From an uncultured Cellvibrionales bacterium (GTDB lineage Bacteria; Pseudomonadota; Gammaproteobacteria; Pseudomonadales; Dasaniaceae): 44,419 bases of DNA. Shown in pieces: positions 16,471 through 25,800 of this stretch. A program made the position numbers and the translations under genes. Positions within the stretch are counted from its first letter, which is position 1. The number at the start of each line of letters is the position of its first letter. The notes beneath the pieces are model-generated. The model saw only the letters and a program-made list of their open reading frames with translations, ran no database searches and was not told the DNA's origin. Location of the stretch: assembly GCA_913019905.1 (NCBI GenBank), contig CAJVZD010000040.1:1-44419 (forward strand). Direction: 5' to 3'.

Positions 16471-16499
16471 TATTACTCTGACCCCAAAATTGCCAAAAT

Positions 16500-16690
16500 T
16501 CGCATTTTGCAGCTTGGCTATGGCTTGGAGCGGGGTTATTGTTTGCGTCTTGGAAGATGCACAGCATTCCTGAGTATCAGACCAGTACAGTGCCTTCGGC
16601 GTGTTATTCAGTGCAGAAACGGGCTAAGCATAAAGCTTATCAGGAGACGGCTAACAGCTTCTTTCCTAGGCCTTGGAGATAAAGCAATAT
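16500..16690 (+). pseudogene. DUF1295-type gene fragment 3
   Basis: Relic aligning to the last ~170 bases of the gene at 36236-36748 (CTTGGAAGATGCAC, TTATTCAGTGCAGAAACG, AGCTTATCAGGAGACGGCTA). Its left junction interrupts the GGDEF gene. Confidence 0.7.
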
Positions 16691-16697
16691 GGAGTGG

Positions 16698-16775
16698 AAT
16701 ATAAGCGAGATAAACGTCCCCCGCCACACTCAACCTAGTAAAAGAAAACTACTGGCTATCACATATCGCCGTGTT
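16698..16775 (+). repeat. Dispersed repeat R1, copy 3
   Basis: GCGAGATAAACGTCCC, then CACACTCAACCTAGTAAAAG and AAAACTACTGGCTATC. It follows DUF1295 fragment 3 and runs into the 3' end of the STAS-like gene. Confidence 0.55.
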
Positions 16776-17159
16776 GGCGCCCACCGCCAACCACGTAAAT
16801 GCCTCTTCTTCGTTTCGAAATACGCGATAACTTGAGGGTAGACGTTGCATATGTGCGGCGAAAACACGGCTCATTCCGAACGGCAGGTCCTTCGGGGCAA
16901 TAATGGCAATTTTTCGATCCAAGCGAGGACGGGAAGACTCCAGCGCTTCAGCCAATTGTTTGGAATAGGCCTCTAGTCCCTGTGGTGTAATCTCATAATG
17001 CACAACACCGGAATAATCGATAAGCTGGTCTTTGCTTTTAAAGCCCTTACTTGAAAAAAGGGCTTCTTGAAACTGCTGTAGATCATCGTCAGTTATTTTG
17101 TAATACAGCGAGACTCGGATGTAGGGAAGCGATTCGCTATCGTCGACAGTAATAATCAT
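16749..17159 (-). CDS. SpoIIAA/STAS-like protein
   Basis: 136 residues. The alternating pattern and the block RKIAIIAPKDLPFGMSRVFA followed by RVFRNEEEAFTWL resemble small SpoIIAA-like (STAS-fold) proteins of unknown role common in proteobacteria. The N-terminal MIITVDDSESLPYIRVSLYY would be the first beta strands. There is no signal peptide. The R1 repeat covers its last codons, so the C-terminal AVGANTAICDSQ may be repeat-derived. Moderate confidence in the fold, low in function. Confidence 0.6.
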   Translation of the reverse strand: MIITVDDSESLPYIRVSLYYKITDDDLQQFQEALFSSKGFKSKDQLIDYSGVVHYEITPQGLEAYSKQLAEALESSRPRLDRKIAIIAPKDLPFGMSRVFAAHMQRLPSSYRVFRNEEEAFTWLAVGANTAICDSQ

Positions 17160-17289
17160 AATCGTGCTTATAATTGAAGAGGAACTGTAGAATTATAGAC
17201 TACTGTGCACAAATATCCGAGTACAGATGATAAGCGTGTAAATCCTATGCTGATGGGGGGTATTGTCACATATGGCCTCAATAAAGATA

Positions 17290-17990
17290 AACAGATAAAG
17301 CGGAAATAAAGTGATTATTGATCACCCCGTGGCACGCAAAAATCGTGCGCTTGGCCAACTGATTTGAACTGGCGGGATGCCCGACCACGCATTTTTCATT
17401 ACAGGTGCCGCGTTTTCTGATGTGGCAGCTCAGCAATATTGTTTTCATAGCGCTCTGAAATATGCGGAGGCTCGCAATTCAAATCGCCCAAAGCAGCTTT
17501 GTACCTACGCAACTTATCTGTCATGGTCCCGCATGGTTGCTGAAACTGGGCTCCAAATAATTTCTTGAAGAATTTCATCGCAGCTTTCTTATTCCGCTTT
17601 TTCGTCACCAGAATATCCAACTCGCAACCATCCTGATCTACCGAGTCGCGGAGACGCGCGCCAAAGATAACGACCCTGCCCATTCATCTTACTGAAGACC
17701 TCGTCAAGGAACCAACGATCGCCCGGAGCACCTTGCCTTTTCTTCAGTGATTTAACGATGACGGGCGCCAACTTACGGCACTAGTGTCTAATCGTTTCAT
17801 ACGACACATCAAGGCCTCGACTCGCTAACATTTCTTCAATGAGCGGTCCGTCGTCACGGATGAAACTCAATGTGAATCGGTGATAAGGCCAGATTGCATG
17901 GCTGATGATTTTGCTTCGAAAGCGGAAGCCTTTATAGGTTTTCATGCGCGACGATTATACAGAGCTCGGCTAACTTGACAGTACCGTCGC
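17290..17990 (-). mobile_element. IS6-family transposase remnant (copy C), near full length
   Basis: It starts with ATG at 17945 (MKTYKGFRFRSKIISHAIWP). An in-frame TAG falls in the RH-stop-CRK position, where IS6 proteins have Trp. It continues GDRWFLDEVFSKMNGQGRYL, QDGCELDILVTKKRNKKAAM, KFFKKLFG, TDKLRRYKAALG and ERYENNIAEL, to a QFKSVGQAH-like tail near 17320. A terminal-repeat-like sequence lies at 17969-17988 (minus GGTACTGTCAAGTTA). There is also an in-frame insertion near 17850 (RDDGPLIEEML against RDVEEML). The 14-bp insert GTCTCCGCGACTCG is at 17642-17655. Non-functional. Confidence 0.85.
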
Positions 17991-18011
17991 CGGGATTGAG
18001 CTGCGCCTAGA

Positions 18012-18704
18012 TTATTCGTGCACTACACGTTTACGTTTTGCTGACCCAAAGCCAGCTAGGCCCAGCGCTAGAAGAGCAAGAGTGCTCGGCTCGGGAACGG
18101 GTAGCACATCCCCATTTTTCACCAGCCATGCGCCGGTGTCCTGACTGGCAACGTCGTCAGCAAGTTGATTGGCAAATGAGTCGCTCTGCAAGAACCAATT
18201 TCCGGTGTCATTAAGACCACAGGCCGACGATATGATCGCATTCAAGCATAACCTTGCCTGCGGGCGGACTCGAGTTCCCGGGACAGGCAGAAACTCCGTT
18301 GCCGTGATCCCACGAATAAACGGAAAATCCGATCCCAACCCGGAAGTGACTCCAAACATCAATTGTAGAGTTGTGATACCAGGAAGGCTTGCCTCTGTCC
18401 AATTGCCGGGCGAAGTCAAGCCGAGAGAGACGAGGAACAGGTCCTCTGCTTCGGCGGCGGTCGCCAGTCTGAACCCCTCAAAATCACCACCCACTACAAA
18501 CTCATCGCTTCCATCAACACCCGTCAAATCGTTGTAGGACCGAAATGTCGATTCGGTCAGATCTAGCCATATAAGACCCGTGCGATTATCAAGAGTCAGT
18601 AACCCGTCCCCTATCGCAACTCGATCCATCGCGATCAACCCGGCGTGTGAAAATGGTGCTCCGCAGATCAAAGCAGCAATGAACAATAGCTTTTCTAGGC
18701 TCAT
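18012..18704 (-). CDS. PEP-CTERM sorting-domain protein
   Basis: 230 residues. N-terminal signal peptide (LLFIAALICGAPFSHA). The C-terminal PEP-CTERM signal VPEPSTLALLALGLAGFGSA, followed by KRKR, is the target of exosortase-type processing in EPS-producing gammaproteobacteria. The middle, with LDNRTGLIWLDLTEST, DFEGFRLATAAEAEDLF and SGLGSDFPF, resembles the DUF1566-like domain common in such exported proteins. GAGGAG lies ideally before the ATG. No exosortase gene is in the window. Probably an extracellular-matrix or surface protein. Confidence 0.88.
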   Translation of the reverse strand: MSLEKLLFIAALICGAPFSHAGLIAMDRVAIGDGLLTLDNRTGLIWLDLTESTFRSYNDLTGVDGSDEFVVGGDFEGFRLATAAEAEDLFLVSLGLTSPGNWTEASLPGITTLQLMFGVTSGLGSDFPFIRGITATEFLPVPGTRVRPQARLCLNAIISSACGLNDTGNWFLQSDSFANQLADDVASQDTGAWLVKNGDVLPVPEPSTLALLALGLAGFGSAKRKRVVHE

Positions 18705-18993
18705 AAGAATCTCCTCATCAATGAGCTTACCACTACGGCGCTCGTTTTCGTTTGTAAAGTGAATACCGCAAAATTTGCACCCAATCCTAGGATTCTTATT
18801 TATCAGACACTCAAAAAAATAGGAACTGCATTACCTTTCGCCACACTCTGTGATGTGGGTTACATCGAACCCGTTCCATTGATGAACAATAACAAATTTA
18901 TCCTAAAACCTATGTCACCTGATCATGTGACACGCTTTGGGATGAAAAACCGTTACATCGAGCTTCGGCCTTCTTGTATAGGTAAAGGTAGAT
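18705..18993. promoter_or_regulatory. Intergenic region with near-perfect 20-bp palindrome
   Basis: No gene is called here. TGTCACCTGATCATGTGACA at 18913-18932 is a near-perfect palindrome (one mismatched pair). It lies about 210 bases upstream of the PEP-CTERM gene and could bind a dimeric regulator. Confidence 0.35.
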
Positions 18994-19168
18994 AAAGGGA
19001 ACGGAGGGATTTAAAATCCACCAAATTAATCTTTTTCTCGCAAGAAAATTATGACAGATATTAGAATCAAGAGAGCATGGGGGGGAAATCGACCAGCAGT
19101 CATCTTAAACGGGAAAGGCCAAAAACAAGATCGCTATCGATCAGAGCTTAATCCCTCTGCCCCCTTTT
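18994..19168 (+). mobile_element. MITE-like element with transposase tail (copy 1)
   Basis: Ends are inverted repeats: AAAGGGAACGGAGGGATTTAA at the left and the complement of AAAAGGGGGCAGAGGGATTAA at the right. The inside encodes, with one frameshift, KKIMTDIRIKRAWG followed by a Ser- and Arg/Gly-rich tail. This resembles the C-terminus of REP-associated tyrosine transposases. It is homologous along its length to 28462-28634. Confidence 0.6.
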
Positions 19169-19202
19169 GTCTTTTCTCTCAAAATGCGTGCACTTTCGAT
19201 GT

Positions 19203-20735
19203 CTAAATTCGCTCCCTGAGGCGTGAAATTTTATTCCGGGAAACGGGTAAATGCTGTCCATCTTCGAGTTCAAGCCGATATTTTCCCGCACCGAGAGATT
19301 GAACACTAACCACATGTTCGAGATTAACGATGTAAGATCGATGAATTCGGAAAAAACTGTCTGACATGTCAGCTTCCAATTGATTCAAACTCCGGTCATC
19401 CAGTAGAGATTCATTGCCCAACAGATTGATTTCAGCATAATTTCCAGCTCCTTGAATCATGAGGACTTCTGAAAAAGGAATAATTTTCTCTTTGCCTCCG
19501 GTCTTGACGATTAATCGATCTCTGGACGATCTCTCATCTGATCTTTCCGGACTCTTCTCACTCACAATTTCCTGTTCTGTTAGCGGTTGTACCGCGTGGT
19601 TCTGTCCGCCAACCAGAAAAGCAATCAAAGGCAAACAAGCCGCATAAAGACCGCGATCCATGAAACTTGCCATATCCATCAACATCACGAGCGGAATCAC
19701 AGCAAGTGCAAAGACCAGCGTCCAACTAATCATATGTTTTCGGAAACGCGAGTAAGCCAAACATCCCAACCCGGACAGGGCGGCCAAACTAATCACCTGT
19801 GGCGGGCTCAACAAAAACGAGTCTGAGAACAAATAACCCATAGCCAATACCAGGCCAAGAAAAAGCCCCGTCAACGGCCATGAGTATTGATATTGTTGAA
19901 AACGCATTACAAGAACCAGCAACATTTGCGAAAAAAACAACCCCGAAAGCGTAATCGACCATAATCTCAGGCCGTGGTATGCATAGTCATAATTGATAAA
20001 CGAACGGGACACTTCAGCGATTGCCGCGATCGCCAGCGACCCCGAAATAAGAAGCGCCACCGACCTCATCCCGCTAGCGCGGAACAGCAATACAAAGAAA
20101 CTCACGATCAATACGCCTGACAGAATAAAAGGCGCCGCATAATAGCCAATGGGTCGACGGGGATCAGATGAATATGGCCCGACTCGCAGGCCCGAAATAG
20201 TCTTCTGACCATGAATGATTGTTGTGATCTCAGCAGGCCGATAAAACGAGGAAACTTCCATCAAGAGGATATTTTCTCCTACCTGAATAATTTCTCTCGG
20301 CAGAAATACCACTTCATCAATCGCACCCGATAGCTCAAACAATCGGGTACCGCCAGGCGTACCTTTCCCACCCACAGACTGACCGTTCCACATTGCTGAA
20401 GCTGAAAACGTACCACTGAGATAAAGCCCCAGCGGTCTGCCTGGATTCATCATGTTTTCGGGGACGTCAAACCTCATCTTCAACCAGCCAGTGTCACCAG
20501 GCAGCAACAGGGATGAAAGGTCAAAGTGCTGCCAGGGCCCGTCTTTGGTTACACTCATCTCTGAACTCAACATTACCACATCGGCATTTTTAGACGCACT
20601 TTGGAAGGCCTGGGGCAAAAACAAAACAAACAGTCCAAACACATAAGGTACAACGCACTTAGCCAGCAAAAGCGAGTGAGTACGCAATTGCTTAAGTGCC
20701 TGGGTCAGTTGCATTTGGAACAGAGAGAGGTGCAT
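19203..20735 (-). CDS. Membrane-bound LytTR-family regulator
   Basis: 510 residues. The C-terminal ~100 residues are a LytTR DNA-binding domain (IVKTGGKEKIIPFSEVLMIQ, GAGNYAEINLLG, DDRSLNQLEADM, FFRIHRSYIVNLEHV, LPVSRNKISRLR). A large extracytoplasmic beta-rich region precedes it (residues ~50-200, with LYLSGTFSASAMWNG, resembling a galactose-binding 7TMR-DISM sensor). Then come seven or so membrane helices (residues ~205-375). Proteins of this lay-out sense an outside signal and bind DNA directly, without a kinase. The gene is divergent from the serine hydrolase at 20791, with a 55-base gap, so that hydrolase is its likely target. The start is uncertain; an alternative ATG lies seven codons in. 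Confidence 0.85.
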   Translation of the reverse strand: MHLSLFQMQLTQALKQLRTHSLLLAKCVVPYVFGLFVLFLPQAFQSASKNADVVMLSSEMSVTKDGPWQHFDLSSLLLPGDTGWLKMRFDVPENMMNPGRPLGLYLSGTFSASAMWNGQSVGGKGTPGGTRLFELSGAIDEVVFLPREIIQVGENILLMEVSSFYRPAEITTIIHGQKTISGLRVGPYSSDPRRPIGYYAAPFILSGVLIVSFFVLLFRASGMRSVALLISGSLAIAAIAEVSRSFINYDYAYHGLRLWSITLSGLFFSQMLLVLVMRFQQYQYSWPLTGLFLGLVLAMGYLFSDSFLLSPPQVISLAALSGLGCLAYSRFRKHMISWTLVFALAVIPLVMLMDMASFMDRGLYAACLPLIAFLVGGQNHAVQPLTEQEIVSEKSPERSDERSSRDRLIVKTGGKEKIIPFSEVLMIQGAGNYAEINLLGNESLLDDRSLNQLEADMSDSFFRIHRSYIVNLEHVVSVQSLGAGKYRLELEDGQHLPVSRNKISRLRERI

Positions 20736-20790
20736 CTCACGTAGTGTATCTCGAAAAACGCTGAAATACCTTTACCATCGCTGGCTCAAC

Positions 20791-22134
20791 ATGCAACTTA
20801 ATCCATTACCAAAGAAGAGAGACACCGTGAAATTAGCGAATTCCTATCTGAAACTGTTTTTCCTGTTCCTGGTGACATCTATCATCTGGACAGCACTCGC
20901 CTATCGGGGCACATCCCATAACTGGTGGCGTGCACCCCTGGCGGCATCCGGCGATCACAACGCATTTGTTAAAGCCATGAGCAAGGAAATTAACGCCAAC
21001 AATCGTGGCAATGTTGCCTATCTTTCGCTGAAGAACGCTCAGATAAACGGTGAACATTTCGCATCAGTTGGCAGTCCAGTCAACCAACATACTCTATTCC
21101 AGGTGGCTTCATTGTCAAAGTGGATTACCGCTTACGGTGTCATGCAGTTGGTTCAAAAGAATGAGATTTCTCTCGATTCACCCATCTCGGAATACATCAC
21201 TCGCTGGCATTTACCCGAAACAAAATTCAACAATACTCAGGTTACCGTTAGAAGATTACTCAGTCATACCGCAGGGTTGACCGACGGTTTAGGGTTTTTG
21301 GGGTTTGAGCCAGGCAAGCCCGTCCAGACGCTGGAACAAGCCCTGGCCGAACCGAATGCAACAAAAGGTCCTGGCATAAAAATACAGGTAGGCATTGAAC
21401 CCGGGTCAGAATTTAAATACTCAGGCGGTGGTTACCTGATTTTGCAATTGTTAATTGAAGAAGTCTCCGGACTAGACTTCGAGACCTACATGCAACAGGC
21501 TGTTTTTCAACCGTTAAAGATGACACGATCTACCTTTAATCCACCGGGCCCTGAAACACAGAATGTTGCACTTTCTTACAATACCGATGGCACACCTTCA
21601 TTTCTTTACCAGTTTACAGCGGTCTCGGCTGCTGGATTGTATACCTCTGCCGCTGATATGGCCTTGTTTCTCAAGGCACAAGTCCAACCCGAACCATCCG
21701 CACTATCAGCACAGTACGTTAAAGATATGCGTATCCCTCATGGCTATAGTTTTGGACAACCAATCTGGGGACTAGGCACAATTCTGTACGCCAGCCACCA
21801 CAACGACTATATCGTTGGGCATGCTGGCCAGAACGATCCGGCTATAAACAGTGATGTCAGGTACAACCCAATAACCGGTGATGGTTTCGTCTTGCTACAA
21901 TCAGGAAGCAAATCTCTTGCATCCATCCTTGGTGGTCAGTGGGTGTACTGGCAAACCGGAAAACTGGATCTGTTCAACTTTATGGAAAACATTTCGAAAC
22001 TCTTGTCGATTATTATAGGTGGAATTACAGTCAGCCTGATGAGTTGCCTGGTGTTAGCATTCAAATTGAGAAAAACAAGGAGGGTCACTGTCACGAACAA
22101 CCAAACTGAAGCGTCACGACTCGCGGTTGAATAG
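20791..22134 (+). CDS. Serine hydrolase, class C beta-lactamase fold, membrane-anchored
   Basis: 447 residues. One N-terminal membrane helix (YLKLFFLFLVTSIIWTALAY, ~19-38) and one C-terminal helix (IIIGGITVSLMSCLVLAF) would place the catalytic domain outside the membrane. Active site: Ser107-x-x-Lys110 (ASLSK), Tyr210-Ser-Gly (FKYSGGGY) and a HxG-like motif at His344 (HAGQN). LLSHTAGLTDG is the usual class C-like landmark. The family includes D-aminopeptidases, esterases and peptidoglycan-recycling enzymes. Divergent from the LytTR regulator. A GTG 12 codons in, with AGAAGAGAGACACC before it, is an alternative start. It is one of three SxxK hydrolases here. Confidence 0.88.
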   Translation: MQLNPLPKKRDTVKLANSYLKLFFLFLVTSIIWTALAYRGTSHNWWRAPLAASGDHNAFVKAMSKEINANNRGNVAYLSLKNAQINGEHFASVGSPVNQHTLFQVASLSKWITAYGVMQLVQKNEISLDSPISEYITRWHLPETKFNNTQVTVRRLLSHTAGLTDGLGFLGFEPGKPVQTLEQALAEPNATKGPGIKIQVGIEPGSEFKYSGGGYLILQLLIEEVSGLDFETYMQQAVFQPLKMTRSTFNPPGPETQNVALSYNTDGTPSFLYQFTAVSAAGLYTSAADMALFLKAQVQPEPSALSAQYVKDMRIPHGYSFGQPIWGLGTILYASHHNDYIVGHAGQNDPAINSDVRYNPITGDGFVLLQSGSKSLASILGGQWVYWQTGKLDLFNFMENISKLLSIIIGGITVSLMSCLVLAFKLRKTRRVTVTNNQTEASRLAVE

Positions 22135-22255
22135 TGACCGTCTGTTTCAGTATTTACTAGCTATCTACATCACATTCAGTTTGATCATCAAAAAAATATG
22201 CAATGGCAGTGGCGTGCAGGTGTGGCAAAGTATAATTTGGAAATCGATCATCGAA

Positions 22256-22620
22256 GGTTTTGACAAGTTAATTATTCAAGGTGAGACAATCTACTCGGGG
22301 CATTCAGGCTACCGCCCCACTCCATTCAGCGAACGCACTTATCCTGATGTTCCGATAGTGCTCTGCCCCGACAAGATGGCTGCCAAGGTTAAACAGATTA
22401 GCCACAGCGGCATGTGAACTTACGAACCGCTTCGCCAGTCAAACTGACTTGAACCTTCGCATCCCTCGCTCCTGCACGCTGATCGTCTCACGCAATTGTT
22501 CAACCCGATTATTCTCATACTGTTTAGTGCGGTGAATTGTCTCTGGAGGAAATCGATGACGCATATATATGTGTTCATACGCTGAATCTAACAATTTTGG
22601 GCAGTTAAGTTGGCGATAGA
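22256..22620 (-). mobile_element. IS6 deletion derivative (copy F), MITE-like
   Basis: It is bounded on the left by GGTTTTGACAAGTTAA (22256-22271) and on the right near 22601-22617 by a degraded inverse. On the minus strand the N-terminal YMRHRFPP joins directly to the transposase C-terminus TIHRTKQYENNRVEQLRETI and RGMRRFKSV. All of the catalytic core has been lost in one internal deletion. Homologous to 26469-26720 over its C-terminal part. Confidence 0.65.
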
Positions 22621-22884
22621 AGATTTTGGATTAAATTTAATCACCAGACCTATGAGACTGGTTTTTCCGGTTACGTTTCACTTATTGAAATTGACCAAAA
22701 CTCCTTTAGTAGTTACTCTGCAACCAGTAGATAAGCAATCCCGAAACTCATAGCCAGCCTAGAATATGCCTATCGAAAAGTCCGTCAATCAGGAAAATAT
22801 CGTGAAATTAAGGTCGAATTGGTCGCTGCCTAGATCGACTTTTAGCCATATCATCTGCTGTAAGCAGTGGATCTGGAATACACC
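22621..22884 (+). other. Unrecognised coding-like remnant
   Basis: The plus strand reads FSGYVSLIEIDQNSFSSYSA, then one stop, then AIPKLIASLEYAYRKVRQSG followed by KYREIKVELVAA and a stop at about 22831. The sequence is protein-like but short and broken. I do not recognise it. It lies between IS6 copy F and the mshQ-like gene. Confidence 0.3.
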
Positions 22885-25800
22885 ATGAAAAAGAAGCTAA
22901 TTGTCATTTTTCTGACCCTGATGGCTATGACAGTCAATCTATATGCTGCCGATGACTGCTTGGATGTCTTTCCCGCTGCAACGAACGGCAATAGTTCCGA
23001 CGGACTAACTCCGCTGGTATCCAATGGAACTATAAAAGACGAATCCGAATCCAATAATGTGACTTTAACATTGGCGGCAGGTCAGAATCACGATTATGAC
23101 AGTATCAAACTGAAAAACGGGTTTATCCTTAATGTATCGGGCACAGGCACGGCGCGATGGCATTTTACGGGTAATCTAGAAGTGGGGAACAATGCCAAAA
23201 TTAATGAATTTGGCAACCCGGAAGATCTTGTTATTTATTTGAGTGGCAATGTAATTATCGGCAATGGTGCAATAATCAATGCTTTGATCTATACCGACGG
23301 AAATATCGAAATTGGTAATAACGGAACAACGACCGGAGCTTTAAGTGCCAATGGCAACATTATCCTGGGCAGCCACAATGTTGTTTATGACATTGACGCG
23401 GTTGGTAGTGCTGAATTTGCGGGCATGTGCAATGCACCGGCACCGGTAGAGCCGGATATAACGATTGATGATTTAAACATCGATTCGCCCAACGATGCCA
23501 TATTTACGGTTTCACTAACCCAGACTCATACTGAAAACATTACAATTGACTATTCCAGTTCTAACGGTACAGCAACAGCGGGGTCTGACTATACTGCAGT
23601 GTCTGGCACAGTGACAATAAATCAGGGGGATACTCAGGCCACAATAACAGTTTCAACTCTCAACGGCGGCAGCGGCACATTTACTGTCAGCGTGAGTAAC
23701 GCGAGTGCAGGTAACATTACCGATGCTGCCGGCGTCGGAACAATCAGCGACCCCAACGTCAGCTGTGTGACTTTCAGGGACGAGTTTTCGTCAAGCAGTT
23801 ACAGTCGTCAGGATGGCACCGCTAATTGGGCCACGAATTGGGATGAAATTAATGACAATGATAACCCCGACAATGGCGATATTGACATCAACGGCAGTGA
23901 GCTGCGTTTTGACGGCGACAGCAATGCCACTATTGAGCGCGAGATAAATCTGTCCTCTTACACTTCGGCAACCTTAAGTTTTGATTATCGTGAAACTGGC
24001 AACTGGGAGAGCAGCGATGACTTTGATGTCTATGTGTCGGAAGACGGTGGCAGTAGCTGGGTGTTGTTTCACCGCTTTTCCGATGACCAGGCGGCCAGTA
24101 CCCAGTCGAAAAACATTCTCAGTTATCTATCCAGTTTGACCAGTAATTTCAGAGTGCGCTTTTCAGGAAATACCAATTCCTCGGGCGAAAAGTCCTTTAT
24201 CGATAATGTTGAAGTGGAGACATGCAGTTCGGTTTCGGCCATTGATCACTACGCCATCAGTCAAAGTGGCACTGCTCTAACCTGCGAGCCCATAACAGTA
24301 ACCATCAGCGGGCACGACACGGGGCACTCGCTGGTTGCCCCCGGGGCGGGCACCTCCATAGACTTATCCACATCGACCGGCGCAGGACTCTGGTCTAACC
24401 CCAGCGAAGGAAGTGTTGTCGACAGTGGCGGTGGAAATGCTACCTATACTTTCGGTGCCAGCGATACCGCCACTCTTAGCTTTAATCACTTCAACCCCGG
24501 AACTGTCACCTTTGATGTTAATTTCGGCTCCTCTCCCAGGGAACAAGAGGAACCCACGGTAACTTTTGTAGATACCGGCTTTCGTTTTGTCGATGTCTCT
24601 AACAGTTCTCTCGGTGTGCAGACATCCGCTAAAACCTCATCGACACTGTCTTTACAGGCGGTCACTATTTCCAACACCAATACCTGTGTCGGCATTTTTC
24701 CCAACGGTGCGAGTGCGGATATCGGTTTTGCGGCGGAGTGTATCAACCCATCCACCTGTGTCGCCGGCACACAGCTGACCACCACATACAACTCGGGGAC
24801 GACATCTTTCGATGTACAAAACGATGGGGCGTCACCCGTCTACAATACGACATTGTCCAGTATGACCTTCGGTACCGACTCCAAGGCAGCTTTTACCATC
24901 AACTATCCCGATGCGGGACAACTGCAATTGCATGCGCAGTATGAAGTTCTGGATGGCAGCGGGGCTGGGACCGGACAGTTTATCGACGGCTCATCGGCTC
25001 AGTTTGTGGTGAAGCCGGCCGGTTTATGCCTGCTGGCTGAGGATATGGACGGTGCTGGTCCGCGTTCACCCGACTGCGGCGCGGGGAATGATACCTGTAA
25101 TGTCTACATGGAAGTCGATGGCAGCTTTAACTTGCAGCTTTCAGCTAGAGCATGGGTCAATGATAGCGAATCAAACACCGACTTTTGCGATAACGCCATC
25201 ACGCCCAATTTTATTCTCAACAATATTCCCATCTCTTCGACGGTAGTCGCCCCGGGAGGAGGAAGTAATGGCAATCTGACACCGGCGACGATGTCCATTG
25301 ACAGTGCCGGCACAACGACACAGTCAGTCACACAATCTGAAGTGGGCGTGTTTACCTTTACAGCAGCAGCCCCGAGTTACATCGGTCAGACTATTGCTAA
25401 CAGTCGTACTGCAAATGTTGGACGATTTATTCCCGATCACTTTATTATAGAGAACGACTCACTGGTCGCCGCCACTGGCAGTTTTAGTTATCTAGGTCAG
25501 GCTTTTACCGCTCAATTCGATATTCGCGCCGTCGACAGCTTTGGTAATACCACCACCAATTATCGCGATGCTGGCGCCAATAACGATTTTGTCAAGCTGT
25601 CGATCGATGCCGATATCAGCTATGGCGCTGTCAATGATTCTGCGGGCACCCCCATCTATCTGAGTACCAGGCTTTCCTCGGCTGCTGCTTTATTCAGCTG
25701 GGGCAGCGGTCTGGCTACCCTGGTACAGGTGCCCCTGACACTAAACCGGGATATCAGCCCCGATGGACCCTTTTCAGCTGCGGCCATAGGTCTAGTATTG

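Noticed and set aside
18759..18995. Plus-strand frame of 78 codons
   Set aside because: Runs through intergenic sequence and the palindrome and into the left end of the MITE-like element. No recognisable feature.
22127..22417. Plus-strand frame of 96 codons overlapping the serine hydrolase end
   Set aside because: Its second half is the reverse of an IS6 remnant and its TTG start is weak.
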